Positions 30,267-39,920 of a stretch of 64,000 bases of DNA are shown one piece after another. The stretch is from Psychrobacter sp. JCM 18903 (GTDB lineage Bacteria; Pseudomonadota; Gammaproteobacteria; Pseudomonadales; Moraxellaceae). The stretch spans positions 98,340-162,339 of the forward strand of contig NZ_BAWJ01000008.1 in assembly GCF_000586475.1 (NCBI RefSeq), in the 5' to 3' direction. The first letter of the stretch is position 1. Each line of letters begins with the position of its first letter. A program made the translations under genes and the position numbers. A model generated the notes under the pieces. The model had not been told where the DNA came from. It worked only from the letters and a program-made list of their open reading frames with translations, and did not search any database.

Positions 30267-31078
30267 TGACCTCCAAACCAGCGCTGTAATAGACTCTTTT
30301 TCTTCACGTCAATATGACGTAGTGGGCGTTCTTCACCTAAGAAGCGGGCGACGATGTCATCATAACATTGACCAGCAACTGAATCGGTATAATGAATGAC
30401 AGGCTCACCGTGGTTAGATGCTTCAAGCACTGAGTGACTTTCAGGAACAACCCCAAGTAACGGAACTTTTAGGATATCATTTGAGATGGTATCAATGTCC
30501 ATCATCTCGTTGGCTGCTGCGCGCTCAGCATTATAACGAGTAATAATCAAATGCTCACGTACAGAGCCTTGGTTTTCTTCAACCTTTTTGGTCTGGCTTT
30601 GCAAGATACCGATAATACGGTCTGAGTCACGCACTGAAGAAATCTCAGGGTTAGTGACGATGATCGCTTCATCAGCATGATACATGGCGAGTTGTGCACC
30701 GCGCTCAATACCAGCTGGTGAATCACAGATAATATAGTCGAACTGTTTAGACAGCTCAGACATGACCTCTGCCACCCCTTCGTCTGTCAGGGCGTCTTTA
30801 TCACGCGTTTGACTGGCGGGTAGGATATACAAGTTTTCAAGCTGTTTGTCTTTGACCAGTGCTTGCGACAAGCGTGCGCTACCAGTGATGACATCAACAA
30901 AATCATAAACAATTCGGTTTTCACAACCCATGATTAAGTCTAGATTACGTAGACCCACATCAAAATCGATAACGACTGTCTTATAGCCACGCAATGCTAA
31001 ACCTGCGGCAAAAGAGGCACTTGTCGTGGTTTTGCCCACACCGCCTTTACCTGAAGTGATTACAACTATCTTCGCCAC
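30263..31078 (-). CDS. minD: Septum site-determining ATPase MinD
   Basis: 271 residues. Deviant Walker [17 protein letters not shown] with two lysines, switch [19 protein letters not shown], Walker [18 protein letters not shown]-terminal amphipathic membrane-targeting helix is visible ([12 protein letters not shown]). Recruits MinC to the membrane to block Z-ring assembly away from midcell. Overlaps minE at its 3' end. A 450-bp gap to minC upstream is unusually large for this operon, so minDE may have a separate promoter. Confidence 0.96.
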   Translation of the reverse strand: MAKIVVITSGKGGVGKTTTSASFAAGLALRGYKTVVIDFDVGLRNLDLIMGCENRIVYDFVDVITGSARLSQALVKDKQLENLYILPASQTRDKDALTDEGVAEVMSELSKQFDYIICDSPAGIERGAQLAMYHADEAIIVTNPEISSVRDSDRIIGILQSQTKKVEENQGSVREHLIITRYNAERAAANEMMDIDTISNDILKVPLLGVVPESHSVLEASNHGEPVIHYTDSVAGQCYDDIVARFLGEERPLRHIDVKKKSLLQRWFGGQ

Positions 31079-31528
31079 AATGGCACACTCCTATGAATCA
31101 ATGGGATATCTTTTATATAAAAAAATAGCGCAATTGCACATTATTCACATGCTATATATACACTACCTGCGAAGGTAGCCTAGCATAAATAAACAAAAAT
31201 TTATAGCACGTCCATAGTAAAGCAGAAAAACAGCTTATATATGGATCACAAAGCGGTGCTACCTAGAATTTTCTGGTCAATATTGCCTATTGTGAATAAT
31301 AAAATAGACGCTGACGAGTAGTGTAGATAGTGGCAGAGCTAGCGATTCATCATAGAACAGTTTTGTTAAATAAACTTACTATAATATTAAGTGCGCTGTC
31401 TAAACGTCTACTATTGAGATTTTCTAATAAACGTTTTTTGCTAAGCGTCATGTATGATGAAAATCGGCTTAGCCTGTCTACATTTATAAAAATCACGGAC
31501 GCATCTATTGCTCTTAACGGTAAAAGAT
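31079..31528. other. Large intergenic gap between minC and minD
   Basis: 450 bp with no supported gene; a 73-codon frame on the plus strand (31330-31551) has no protein-like features. AT-rich, with runs such as TATATATACACTA. May hold a promoter for minDE. Confidence 0.4.
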
Positions 31529-32381
31529 TTAAGCGTCATCCATTACCGTAAATACTAAGCCTTCACCTTCTACAAATCTTACTTGTACAGATTTGTCAAT
31601 CACGTGCTCAGGTAAGTTGTCTCGTAAGCAATAAGTTCCCGCCACTGACACCAAAGAAGGATTAAAAACTTGACAAAAAATACGGGCATCTTTGTCACCG
31701 GTAGCGCCAGCAACCAAGCGACCTTGGGCACGACCGTAAACGTGCAAGCTATTATCGGTAATCGCTTCCGCCCCGCTATTGACACTATTGGTCAAAATCA
31801 AATCACCGCCCACGTGATTCAGGCTTTGTCCTGAGCGTAGCATTTGATCGTAAATTAGGCTAGTAATATGCTCAGCGCTCACCAATGTCTCTGCTGTGGT
31901 GGTTGCTATCGTTGTTTCTGTATTTGACTCGTTGATGGCTGCAGTATCATTGTTACTGTCTGAATTGGTACTGGTTGAATTGGTGCTGGCTGATTCTGTA
32001 TGTTTATCATCGGGAGCTTTACTCACTTGAGTTGCAGCTTTCTTGCTAGGTAATATACGCTCAATACGTTTGCCATCAGCAGGGAAGATGGCCAATCGCT
32101 GCTCACGGGCTTGCGCATCTAGTGTGCCAGTCACGACGCCAATAGGCTGTAAGCCCCACGACCATAAAAGCTCTACCAATGCTGAGAGATCTTGTTCAAC
32201 CTCGCTATCGATAAGGATAGGGATATTGCTAGATTTATTACTAAGCGTTGCGGCAAGCTGGGCGTCTATCTCGCTTAAATCATCTGTGCTAAATTGCAAA
32301 CGTGAAAAAGTCAGCATTTTGCCATAAAATGCCAATGCTGGCGCGGCGCTCGAGCTTGCTGTCGTTGTCTGAAACTGTCAT
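31529..32381 (-). CDS. minC: Septum site-determining protein MinC, N-terminal frameshift
   Basis: Division inhibitor that destabilises FtsZ. The ATG at 32381 has GAGG about 8 bases upstream. One base seems missing within the first few codons (a GTTTC near 32371), after which the frame reads SSSAAPALAFYGKMLTFSRL, the MinC_N pattern, through to LWSWGLQPIGVVTG. A 65-residue Ser/Asn/Thr-rich linker follows. The MinC_C beta-helix has SLNHVGGDLILTNSVNSGAE, LHVYGRAQGRLVAGATGD and RIFCQVFNPSLVSVAG. First gene of the min cluster. Confidence 0.92.
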
Positions 32382-32507
32382 ATATAAATCCTCAAGAGAT
32401 AATTCTGTCGCTGTATTCACGGTATTGTTTTTATTATCGAGTCATACCATTCATTTTCTTGCCAAGCCTAATGTTTTTTAGGCAGGGCGTGCTATTAGCA
32501 GTATGGA

Positions 32508-33554
32508 TTATAGATGAAGCATCTCTTGATGCTTCCACTGCTGCACTTTTACCTGCGCTTCAAATTCTGTCAAACTGTCATCAATGATACTCGAAATCAA
32601 GGTATCTAACGCAGTATTATCCGTATCGATACTGGCAATGCCGTTGGCAATTGCTACCATCAATGAATCGAGGCGTTCAGGGTCTAGAAGGCGTTTATTC
32701 AGTGCGTAAACGACGTTTTCACCTATATTGTGACCGACGTGTTGCAGCTGTGATTCAATCAAGCTACCGGCAATCGGTATCATGCGTAGGTAGCGACGCA
32801 GCTCAGGCGTATTGGCCAAACCCTCTTCAATAGCATTGCCCATCTCGCTGGCTAATATACTGCCGCCACCTGATGCTGCCGTCAACTCCTGTAGTTTTGG
32901 TGCTAGCTCTGTGCGCAGTATCGACAGCACTGCTGCCTCAATCTCGTTACGATTACGAGTTATCGTTGATTCAATAAAAGATTTATGCGTTTTAGGATCG
33001 GTCAGTTGCTGCCGAAAGTTTTGAATAGTCGTCAATATGACGCGGTCTGACAGCTCTTCTAATAATAAGTCGATATAGAACCTAATCCGATTGATCCATG
33101 GCTGCGGCAGCACTTGGTAACCAAGTTGGTATAAGCGTCGCCCAATGATGACTGCTCGGAATAAACGTAATGCACGCAGCTGCGGAAAGCACCCCAATAC
33201 CTCATACCAATGGACAAAAGGAAAAAAGAACCAGCGATAGTAGACGTTTTGTTTAATCGCAATCGCCCAACGTAGCAGTAGCTCAAAGATCAAAAATAGG
33301 GTAAAAAATCCACCAGCGGTACGTAAAGGCTCATGTAAGGTATTTTGATACCAATTGAGAGCATCGCTAATACTGAGCCATCCTGCGGCATTGCTACTAA
33401 AGCTACTCATCAAGATAGCATCAATACTAATCAATAATAGATCGATACTGATGGCAATAATCATCAGGATATCGTAAGTGAGTTTTAAGCGATTTGGCGT
33501 TGGTCGGTTTGGCGGTGGCAGCGTATTATCAGGCGGCTGATTGGATACAGGCAC
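32508..33554 (-). CDS. Conserved membrane protein of unknown function
   Basis: 348 residues; the longest frame begins at GTG (33554). Two strongly hydrophobic segments near the N-terminus (YDILMIIAISIDLLLISID, residues ~27-45; FFTLFLIFELLLRWAIAI, ~82-99) and a probable third (WYEVLGCFPQLRALRLFRAV) give a partial resemblance to the voltage-sensor-like part of ion-channel proteins. The C-terminal ~200 residues are soluble and helical, with an Ala/Leu-rich repeat-like region. It lies upstream of minC on the same strand (127-bp gap). I do not assign a function. Confidence 0.6.
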   Translation of the reverse strand: MPVSNQPPDNTLPPPNRPTPNRLKLTYDILMIIAISIDLLLISIDAILMSSFSSNAAGWLSISDALNWYQNTLHEPLRTAGGFFTLFLIFELLLRWAIAIKQNVYYRWFFFPFVHWYEVLGCFPQLRALRLFRAVIIGRRLYQLGYQVLPQPWINRIRFYIDLLLEELSDRVILTTIQNFRQQLTDPKTHKSFIESTITRNRNEIEAAVLSILRTELAPKLQELTAASGGGSILASEMGNAIEEGLANTPELRRYLRMIPIAGSLIESQLQHVGHNIGENVVYALNKRLLDPERLDSLMVAIANGIASIDTDNTALDTLISSIIDDSLTEFEAQVKVQQWKHQEMLHL

Positions 33555-33894
33555 TGAGTCTAGAGGCAGGCTAGTAGAAGAGGAAGCGGCACAGTCAAAC
33601 CTTATAAATGATAAATAGCACGAAAAATAAGCGGCTCAAATAGTACAGGGCTATCAAGTCACTAACGGTCAAAAAGTCATGGGCTCATGACTATTCACAT
33701 TATCAATGAATAGAGCCAAAAAACAACCCATCTTTCATTATAATTACGCATTATCATTTACGAGTTGGGATTTACAGTCAGCATTTACGAATCGGCATTT
33801 AGCATTCAAGTTTAAAACAACAGCGCTCAATCGTAGTTTTAAAACAAATTAAAGTAATTCACTGTTGTATGCCGTTGCTCTGTTAACGATGTCT
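33555..33894. other. Intergenic region with short direct repeats
   Basis: 340 bp, AT-rich. Around 33758-33805 the words CATTTACGA and GCATTTA recur several times in tandem-like fashion. No gene and no convincing regulatory site seen. Confidence 0.35.
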
Positions 33895-34857
33895 CTAAGC
33901 ATTCGGAGCTTTAGGGTTTGTTTCAAACTCAGCCAACATATCGGTAATACGCTGATCTTTTTGCTGCCAAATTTGCTCTACCCAATCAAACATTTGTGAT
34001 TTTACCGCGTTATCATTTTCGTAACCACCATTTTTAATACCGTTAAATAATGCATCAGGCATCTCAATATAACGCACATCGACGCCCAAACGCTTGATGT
34101 TGCCTTTCCACAAATCACTATAACTTGGCACACCATCAGGATAAACGATAGTCATATCTAGCATGCCATCGATGTCTTCGCCTAGCGCGTTAATGGCTAA
34201 AGATAGGCCGCCTGCCCGTGGCTTCAATAAATGAGTATAAGGAGACTGTTGCTTTGCATGTTTGGCTTTGGTGAAACGCGTGCCTTCTAAGTAATTTAAC
34301 AAAGTAAAAGGTTTGTCTTTTAACAGGGCACAGGCGCGTTTGGCTTCTTCGATGTCTTTGCCTTGTAGAGCAGGGTTTTTAGCGACGGCTTCTTTAGAAT
34401 GCCGACGCATCATTGGGAAGTCTAAAAAGTAAAAGGCTTGACCCACAATCGGAATATAAATCAGTTCAAATTTGGTAAAAAACCGTGTCAATGGCAAGCG
34501 TTTTTCACTAATGTACTGCACGATACTGGTATCGACCCAAGACTGATGATTGCTGACCAGCAAATATTTGCCATTGATGTGAACGTCATCGGGTAAGCTG
34601 ATGCGCCAATCTTTACGTGGCAACATGTCATCGATCAAGGCACTGTTGATACTGATCCAATAAGTCGCGATTTTGATGACCGCTTTGTCTGCGATAGGAG
34701 CACCGGTGATGACTTTGCCGACACCCATTAACCATAAGGGAATACTACCACCGAAGCTGTTGGCTGCAATAACCCCAGTCGCTGTCGCAAGTGAAACGGC
34801 TTTGCCTAATTTAGGGTTGCGTTCGTGTATTTTTCGAATAGTAGATGTCAATCGCAT
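33895..34857 (-). CDS. Lysophospholipid acyltransferase family protein (PlsC-like)
   Basis: About 320 residues from the ATG at 34857, which has AAGGA 7 bases upstream; the longer frame to 34902 lacks a site. Acyltransferase motif I is NHQSWVDT (H-x4-D), motif III EGTRFTKAKH, and a Pro-rich late motif is MTIVYPDGVPSYSDL. An N-terminal hydrophobic segment (AVSLATATGVIAANSFGGSIPLWLMG) anchors it. Resembles the YihG/YiiG-type acyltransferases related to PlsC, which acylate lysophospholipids at the inner membrane; the exact acceptor is not clear. Monocistronic. Confidence 0.85.
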   Translation of the reverse strand: MRLTSTIRKIHERNPKLGKAVSLATATGVIAANSFGGSIPLWLMGVGKVITGAPIADKAVIKIATYWISINSALIDDMLPRKDWRISLPDDVHINGKYLLVSNHQSWVDTSIVQYISEKRLPLTRFFTKFELIYIPIVGQAFYFLDFPMMRRHSKEAVAKNPALQGKDIEEAKRACALLKDKPFTLLNYLEGTRFTKAKHAKQQSPYTHLLKPRAGGLSLAINALGEDIDGMLDMTIVYPDGVPSYSDLWKGNIKRLGVDVRYIEMPDALFNGIKNGGYENDNAVKSQMFDWVEQIWQQKDQRITDMLAEFETNPKAPNA

Positions 34858-35208
34858 GCTAAATCCTTTTCGGTCAGTCTTATTAGTATATAAATGATTC
34901 ATTGCCAGTTTTATTGCACAATTTTAGCAGAAACGGTTCAGAGTGTACGAGTGTAAACGTGACTTGTGATAACACCTTGCGCTAATGGATAGTTAAAAGT
35001 GAGAACACAAACGTATCCAATCATTGTGAAAGCCTCATTAAACCATTCTGCACTTCTCATACACAGGTGTGACAAAATATTACACATGATTAGATTGTAA
35101 TTGCCATAATAATGACGAGTGTATATTAAGCATGTAGATGGAATTAACAGAAAATATTTATAAAAAGCACACTTTGTCTATAATTTTTTAAACTTAAGAG
35201 GAAATATT
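34858..35208. other. Divergent promoter region upstream of OmpA-like lipoprotein
   Basis: 351 bp between divergent genes. A TATAAT hexamer at 35179-35184 lies close upstream of the lipoprotein start, but its -35 is poor. No structured RNA recognised. Confidence 0.35.
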
Positions 35209-35862
35209 ATGCGTAATACATTAATGATTGCAGCAGTAGCGTCAGGTCTAGCTCTTAGCGGTTGTGCTACTGATCCAAACACTGGACAACAACGCTTAAA
35301 CAAAACTGCTATTGGTACATTGGCAGGTGCTTTAGGCGGCGGTGCAATTTCAAAAGCAACAGGTGGTGATAACACAGGTCGTGATGCCGCGATTGGCGCA
35401 GCTTTGGGTGCTGGTGTTGGTTACTACATGGAGCGTCAAGCCAAGCAGCTTGAGCAGCAAATGGCTGGTACGGGTGTAACCGTTACGCCAAATGCGAATG
35501 GTAATATTGACCTAGTAATGCCAGGCAACATCACGTTCTCATTTGATGATGCGTCTTTAAACCCATCATTTAGACCAACGCTTGATAAGCTTGCATCGAC
35601 GCTAAATGAATATAACCAAAACACGATAACGGTTGCTGGTCATACTGATAGCAAAGGTTCTGATGCTTATAACATGAAACTGTCACGCGATCGTGCTTAT
35701 GCAGTAGCCAACTATTTAAGCGCACGCGGTGTGGCTTCTAGCCGTATCAATGTCGTCGCTTATGGTGAGTCTCGTCCAGTTGCTGATAACAGCAGCGAGT
35801 ATGGTCGTCAACAAAACCGCCGTGTTGAATTAACCATCAATGCACCAAACAACGTACGTTAA
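35209..35862 (+). CDS. OmpA-family outer-membrane lipoprotein (YiaD-like)
   Basis: 217 residues. Lipoprotein signal peptide with lipobox LALSGC. Glycine-zipper region (TLAGALGGGAISKA ... IGAALGAGVGYYMERQA), then the OmpA C-terminal peptidoglycan-binding domain: FSFDDASLNPSF, VAGHTDSKGSDAYNMKLSRDRA and GESRPVADNSSEYGRQQNRRVEL. Probably links the outer membrane to peptidoglycan. The ribosome site is AAGAGGAA just before the ATG. Single-gene unit ended by a strong terminator. Confidence 0.93.
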   Translation: MRNTLMIAAVASGLALSGCATDPNTGQQRLNKTAIGTLAGALGGGAISKATGGDNTGRDAAIGAALGAGVGYYMERQAKQLEQQMAGTGVTVTPNANGNIDLVMPGNITFSFDDASLNPSFRPTLDKLASTLNEYNQNTITVAGHTDSKGSDAYNMKLSRDRAYAVANYLSARGVASSRINVVAYGESRPVADNSSEYGRQQNRRVELTINAPNNVR

Positions 35863-35893
35863 TTCATACGATGGTCTAGCTGTCATTATAGCG

Positions 35894-35928
35894 TTAAAAA
35901 AGGTCAGTGATAAACTGGCCTTTTTTTA
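35894..35928 (+). terminator. Terminator after OmpA-like lipoprotein
   Basis: Stem AAAAAAGGTCAGT / ACTGGCCTTTTTTT (one G-T pair) with a 5-base loop and T run, 32 bp after the stop codon. Confidence 0.88.
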
Positions 35929-36069
35929 TGCCTGATATTTAGATTTCAAATTCAAAATGATTTTAGGTATCAGGATTCCGTTATCTTTAAATCAATATTA
36001 AAATATTTTTGGTGTTTCTATTTATAAAACAATCGTTAGCTAAATGGTTACATTAATATTAATTAAATA

Positions 36070-36098
36070 TTGATAATGATTATCAATAACACTATAAT
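36070..36098 (+). promoter_or_regulatory. Sigma70 promoter with overlapping Fur box (imelysin gene)
   Basis: TTGATA (36070-36075), 17-bp spacer, TATAAT (36093-36098). The Fur-like palindrome GATAATGATTATCAATAAC (36072-36090) matches the 19-bp Fur consensus at 16 of 19 positions and covers the -35 and spacer. Binding of Fe-Fur would block RNA polymerase, so the downstream gene should be induced under iron limitation. The start codon is 235 bp further on, leaving a long leader. Confidence 0.8.
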
Positions 36099-36332
36099 TT
36101 ACAAAGCTTTGTTATTGTGGCGATACTAGGGTAGGTTGTCAGTTCATTTGAGGCTGTTCTAAATGGACCAAAAATAGCTAAATTTTGTCTAATAGTATCA
36201 AATTCTGGTCAATATCTTGATATTATGGGCGCTGTTTTTCTCATTTTTATCAGCATTATTTAAAATGAGGATATGCCCTAATGCTCTTTATTCAAAGCCC
36301 ATTTTCTTTTGCGATACTTTTTGAGGATATGT

Positions 36333-37792
36333 ATGACGATTACCACAGTAACGAGCCGTAAGATTTTACCAACTACTTTAGCTGCTGCGCTTGCAGGGTT
36401 GTTAATGGTGTCGGGTTGTACCAAGCAAGCCAAGGAAGACACGGACTCTACCGCCGATACGCAAACAGCGGTGCAAGACACAACCGCTGCAGGTACGACG
36501 AAACTATCAGCGGTTGATCAAGCTTATACCGATAGACTTATGATCAGCTATGCCAACATGGCGCATGCTGCTTATAAAGATTCTCTAGATACTGCTAAAG
36601 CCCTGCAAACAGCAGTAGAGACATATGTGACAACACCAACCCAAGCAAACCTTGATGCGGCAAAAGCGGCGTATAAAGCCGCGCGCCAGCCGTATTCGCA
36701 AACTGAGATTTTCCGTTTTGATGAAGGCTTTGTGACAGCCAATGATAAACGAGCACTCGGTAGTATCGATGGTTGGGAAGGACAGGTAAATGCTTGGCCA
36801 CTTGATGAGGCGCTGATTGATTACGTTAGTGATGGTTATGAAGGTGAATACAATAGCCAAGACAATATCATCAATAGCGATAGCATTACAGTCGGTAGTA
36901 TCAAACAAGATACCAGTACTATCACTCCTGAGCTATTAGCAGAAATGAATGAGATTGGTGGTAGTGAAGCCAATGTGACGACCGGCTACCATGCGATTGA
37001 GTTTATGCTATGGGGACAAGATAACAACGGTGTTGGCGAAGGTGCAGGCAATCGTCCAGTGACTGATTATGCGACTGAAGCGGGTCAATGTACCAGCGGT
37101 GAGACGGTCAATGAAGATGCTGGTATATGTGAGCGTCGTGGCGCGTTCTTAAAAGCAGCGACTCAATTATTGGTTGATGATTTGACTGCAATGGAAGCTG
37201 AGTGGCAGCCTGAGAGTGAGAATACCTTACGTAGCGACCTGATGGCTCGCAAATACGATAATGGTCTACGCCAAATCATGTATCAGATGGGCAGCCTAGC
37301 ATTGGGTGAGCTTGCTTCTGAGCGTATACAGGTTGCGTTTGTAACGGGCTCTACCGAAGATGAGCACGAATGCTTCAGTGATTTGACCCATCTAAGCTAT
37401 GCCAACAATGCCCGTGGTATCCAAAATGTCTTTAACGGCAACTATAAAACAGTCGCTGGTAAGAGCGTTGGTGGTTATGGTGTTAAAAACTATCTAGTCG
37501 ATACGAACAACAAAGAAGCGGCTGATAAATTGGCGACTGACTTTGCTAAGGTAGAAGCCGCCTTTAATGTGATTGTTGAAAAAGGTGAAAAAGAAGGTAT
37601 CAAAGTTGATCAAATGATTGCCACCGCTGGTCAAGTAAGTAACAAGGTATTTCAGCTGAAGAGCAAAATACCCGTCGTAGCTGGATTGAAAATAGTATCA
37701 CTAGCCTACAAGAGCTGACTGCTGGTATCGAAAATGCGGCAAAAGCGGTCGGTATTGACAATTTAGATGCTGACGCAGGTTCGCAGTTTTAA
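36333..37792 (+). CDS. Imelysin-family iron-regulated lipoprotein, frameshift near 37646
   Basis: Periplasmic imelysin/EfeO-like (M75) protein, about 486 residues. The start at 36333 (MTITTVTSRKIL) has GAGG upstream; the longer frame from 36309 has no site. Lipobox LLMVSGC, then a Thr/Asp-rich linker. The helical imelysin domain contains the family motif GYHAIEFMLWGQD (GxHxxE), and PYSQTEIFRFDEGF is also typical. The frame breaks in GQVSNK near 37646. One added base gives GISAEEQNTRRSWIEN and runs to the true stop at 37792 (DADAGSQF). Fur-controlled promoter upstream. Imelysin-like proteins bind or transfer iron or haem; the exact role is unresolved. Confidence 0.9.
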
Positions 37793-37890
37793 TTGCTCAT
37801 TAATCTACTGGCTTAACAGCAAGCATAGCAGTGATTGACATAGCATTATCGACATAGTATTAATCGATAATGCCTGACAAGTCGTTATAA

Positions 37891-37933
37891 GCTAATGAGA
37901 ATTATTTTCATGGAAAAATAATTTAGGTATAAT
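37891..37933 (+). promoter_or_regulatory. Second Fur box and promoter, upstream of di-heme protein
   Basis: GCTAATGAGAATTATTTTC (37891-37909) matches the 19-bp Fur consensus at 15 of 19 positions and contains the AATGAGAATTATTTTCAT form common in Pseudomonas-type Fur sites. It overlaps a -35-like TTTTCA (37905-37910) placed 17 bp from TATAAT (37928-37933). Predicts iron-repressed transcription of the three or four genes that follow. Confidence 0.75.
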
Positions 37934-38093
37934 ACACACGTTGTCGACTACCGTTGGCAGCGCGTTTTTTTACCATATTAAAATAGCCTGATAGGTCAGT
38001 ACGTCATTACATTGCTGTACCTTATCGACTAGAAGTGAAACACTTTATAGCATGCGATTTTAATGGTTCTAGATTAGAACTAAGGTACTCTTT

Positions 38094-39773
38094 ATGAACA
38101 CCACGATGAACACGACAAATATTTTCAAAGCCAAAACCCCTACCTCTTTTTATGCGTCTTTTGTCAGCAAAACCACCCTGTTAAAGCCAACGCTTGGTAT
38201 TCTATGTGTGCTATCTCTTAGTGCTTGTCAGCCAACGGACGGTGTGTCTGATGACGTTTCTGAAAACGAAAAATCTGCCATTAATAATGCTGACAACCCA
38301 ACGCTAACACCTGAACGCCTCCAAACCATCGAAACGCTCGCTGGCGTACCAATGCAGCAATTGGCAAGCTTTGATCCGCAAGAGGTCAAGCAAGGTGGTG
38401 ATACTGGTATTAGTATTAGCAGCGCTGAGAGTTACTCTAAACCTTCATCAAACTTGACGGCATCACGAAAAGGGCATTTTTTTATTGGTAATGCATTCTT
38501 TCGGCAACCGTGGGTGATTGCCCCTGCCAGCACTGACAGCCGCGATGGTCTGGGCGCATTGTTCAATGTTGCTGCCTGTCAGTCGTGCCATGTCAAGGAC
38601 GGTCGCGGTCATGCGCCTATGACTAGTGATGACGATGCCGATAGCTTGCTTATTCGCCTTGCGATGCCAGCGACCACCGATGAGCAGCGTCAGCAACTGC
38701 AAAACTCACTTATCGAAAAAGTCGTTCATCCTATGTATGGTGGTCAGTTACAAGATCGAGGTATCCAAGGTGTGCCTGCTGAAGCCAGAATTGCGGTGCA
38801 GTGGACAGACAAGCCTGTTACTTTTGCGGATGGTCATGTCGAAACATTGCGTGCGCCCACCTTTAATTTAACCAAACCGGGTTATGGGGCATTTGATGAT
38901 GATTTGATGGTGTCGCCGCGAGTGGCTTTACCGATGATTGGGCTTGGGTTACTCGAGCAAATACCGGATGAAGCGATTAAAAAACAAGCGGTTGATAATA
39001 AAAACAGTACGAATGGCGATATCAGTGGCAAGTTCAATTGGGTCATGGATCCACAGACTGGCAAGCATGCCCTTGGACGCTTTGGCTGGAAAGCTGGGCA
39101 AACCAAGCTGATTACTCAAAACCAAAGTGCTTTTAATGAAGACATGGGCTTGACCTCAAATATACGTCCTCATGAATCCTGTATGCCGACACAGACGGCT
39201 TGTATGAATGCGACGACTGGGGCTGATGAGCAAGGCAATGGTAAGCCGCCCGTCGAAGTCAATGATGAAGTGGCTAAGTTTGTGGAGTTTTATACGCGCA
39301 ATTTGGCGGTACCGCATCGGCGTGATGCTGACGATACGCTAGTGCTAGCGGGCAAAAAACGCTTTTATGATATGGGTTGCCAAAGTTGCCATACACCAAG
39401 ATATCAGTTGCCAAAAACTGACGATGACCATCTTGAGCAGCATGGACAAGTAATTTATCCTTATACGGATTTGCTATTACATGACATGGGTGATGATCTT
39501 GCCGATCGCACGATTGCTGGAAAATTACCCGCAAAAAATATCCAAGTTGAGTTTTTAGCGAATTCTTATGAATGGCGTACGCCTGCTTTATGGGGCATTG
39601 GTCTGGCGCAAACGGTCGATCCACAAGCGACATTTTTGCATGATGGTCGCGCCCGTACGTTGATGGAAGCGGTGCTATGGCACGGCGGTGAAGCCCAGAA
39701 GCAACAGCAAAAAGTACTCAAACTCGACAAACAAGGTCGTTCTGAATTGAATGCGTTTTTACAGTCATTATAG
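38094..39773 (+). CDS. Di-heme oxidoreductase lipoprotein (DUF1111, c-type cytochrome)
   Basis: 559 residues. N-terminal signal with lipobox LSLSAC. Two haem c attachment sites, CQSCHVKDGRGH and CQSCHTPRYQLP, in the two halves, and the thiol-oxidoreductase/MauG-like DUF1111 pattern (NAFFRQPWVIAPA; FLHDGRARTLMEAVLWHGGEA near the C-terminus). Periplasmic, needing the Ccm system encoded at 3143-6739. Located between two imelysin genes and behind a Fur box; homologous clusters occur in iron-regulated loci of other gammaproteobacteria. It may oxidise or reduce iron or an iron ligand during uptake, which is inference from context. Confidence 0.9.
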   Translation: MNTTMNTTNIFKAKTPTSFYASFVSKTTLLKPTLGILCVLSLSACQPTDGVSDDVSENEKSAINNADNPTLTPERLQTIETLAGVPMQQLASFDPQEVKQGGDTGISISSAESYSKPSSNLTASRKGHFFIGNAFFRQPWVIAPASTDSRDGLGALFNVAACQSCHVKDGRGHAPMTSDDDADSLLIRLAMPATTDEQRQQLQNSLIEKVVHPMYGGQLQDRGIQGVPAEARIAVQWTDKPVTFADGHVETLRAPTFNLTKPGYGAFDDDLMVSPRVALPMIGLGLLEQIPDEAIKKQAVDNKNSTNGDISGKFNWVMDPQTGKHALGRFGWKAGQTKLITQNQSAFNEDMGLTSNIRPHESCMPTQTACMNATTGADEQGNGKPPVEVNDEVAKFVEFYTRNLAVPHRRDADDTLVLAGKKRFYDMGCQSCHTPRYQLPKTDDDHLEQHGQVIYPYTDLLLHDMGDDLADRTIAGKLPAKNIQVEFLANSYEWRTPALWGIGLAQTVDPQATFLHDGRARTLMEAVLWHGGEAQKQQQKVLKLDKQGRSELNAFLQSL

Positions 39774-39920
39774 AGGTAATGTCATTTATCTATGCTAAAT
39801 GATTGAGTAATAACTGAGAAAATAAGTGTTGATAAGGTTATCCGCCCAATCAAACACTAGAGACTAGAGCTTGTAAAGAGTAGAATTTAAACCATTATTG
39901 ATAATAATATTGAGAAATTT

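Noticed and set aside
31330..31551. 73-codon plus-strand ORF between minC and minD
   Set aside because: No protein-like features, and its end overlaps minC antisense.
33758..33805. CATTTACGA-type short repeats as a CRISPR or regulatory array
   Set aside because: Units are only about 9 bp with irregular spacing and no spacers of constant length.
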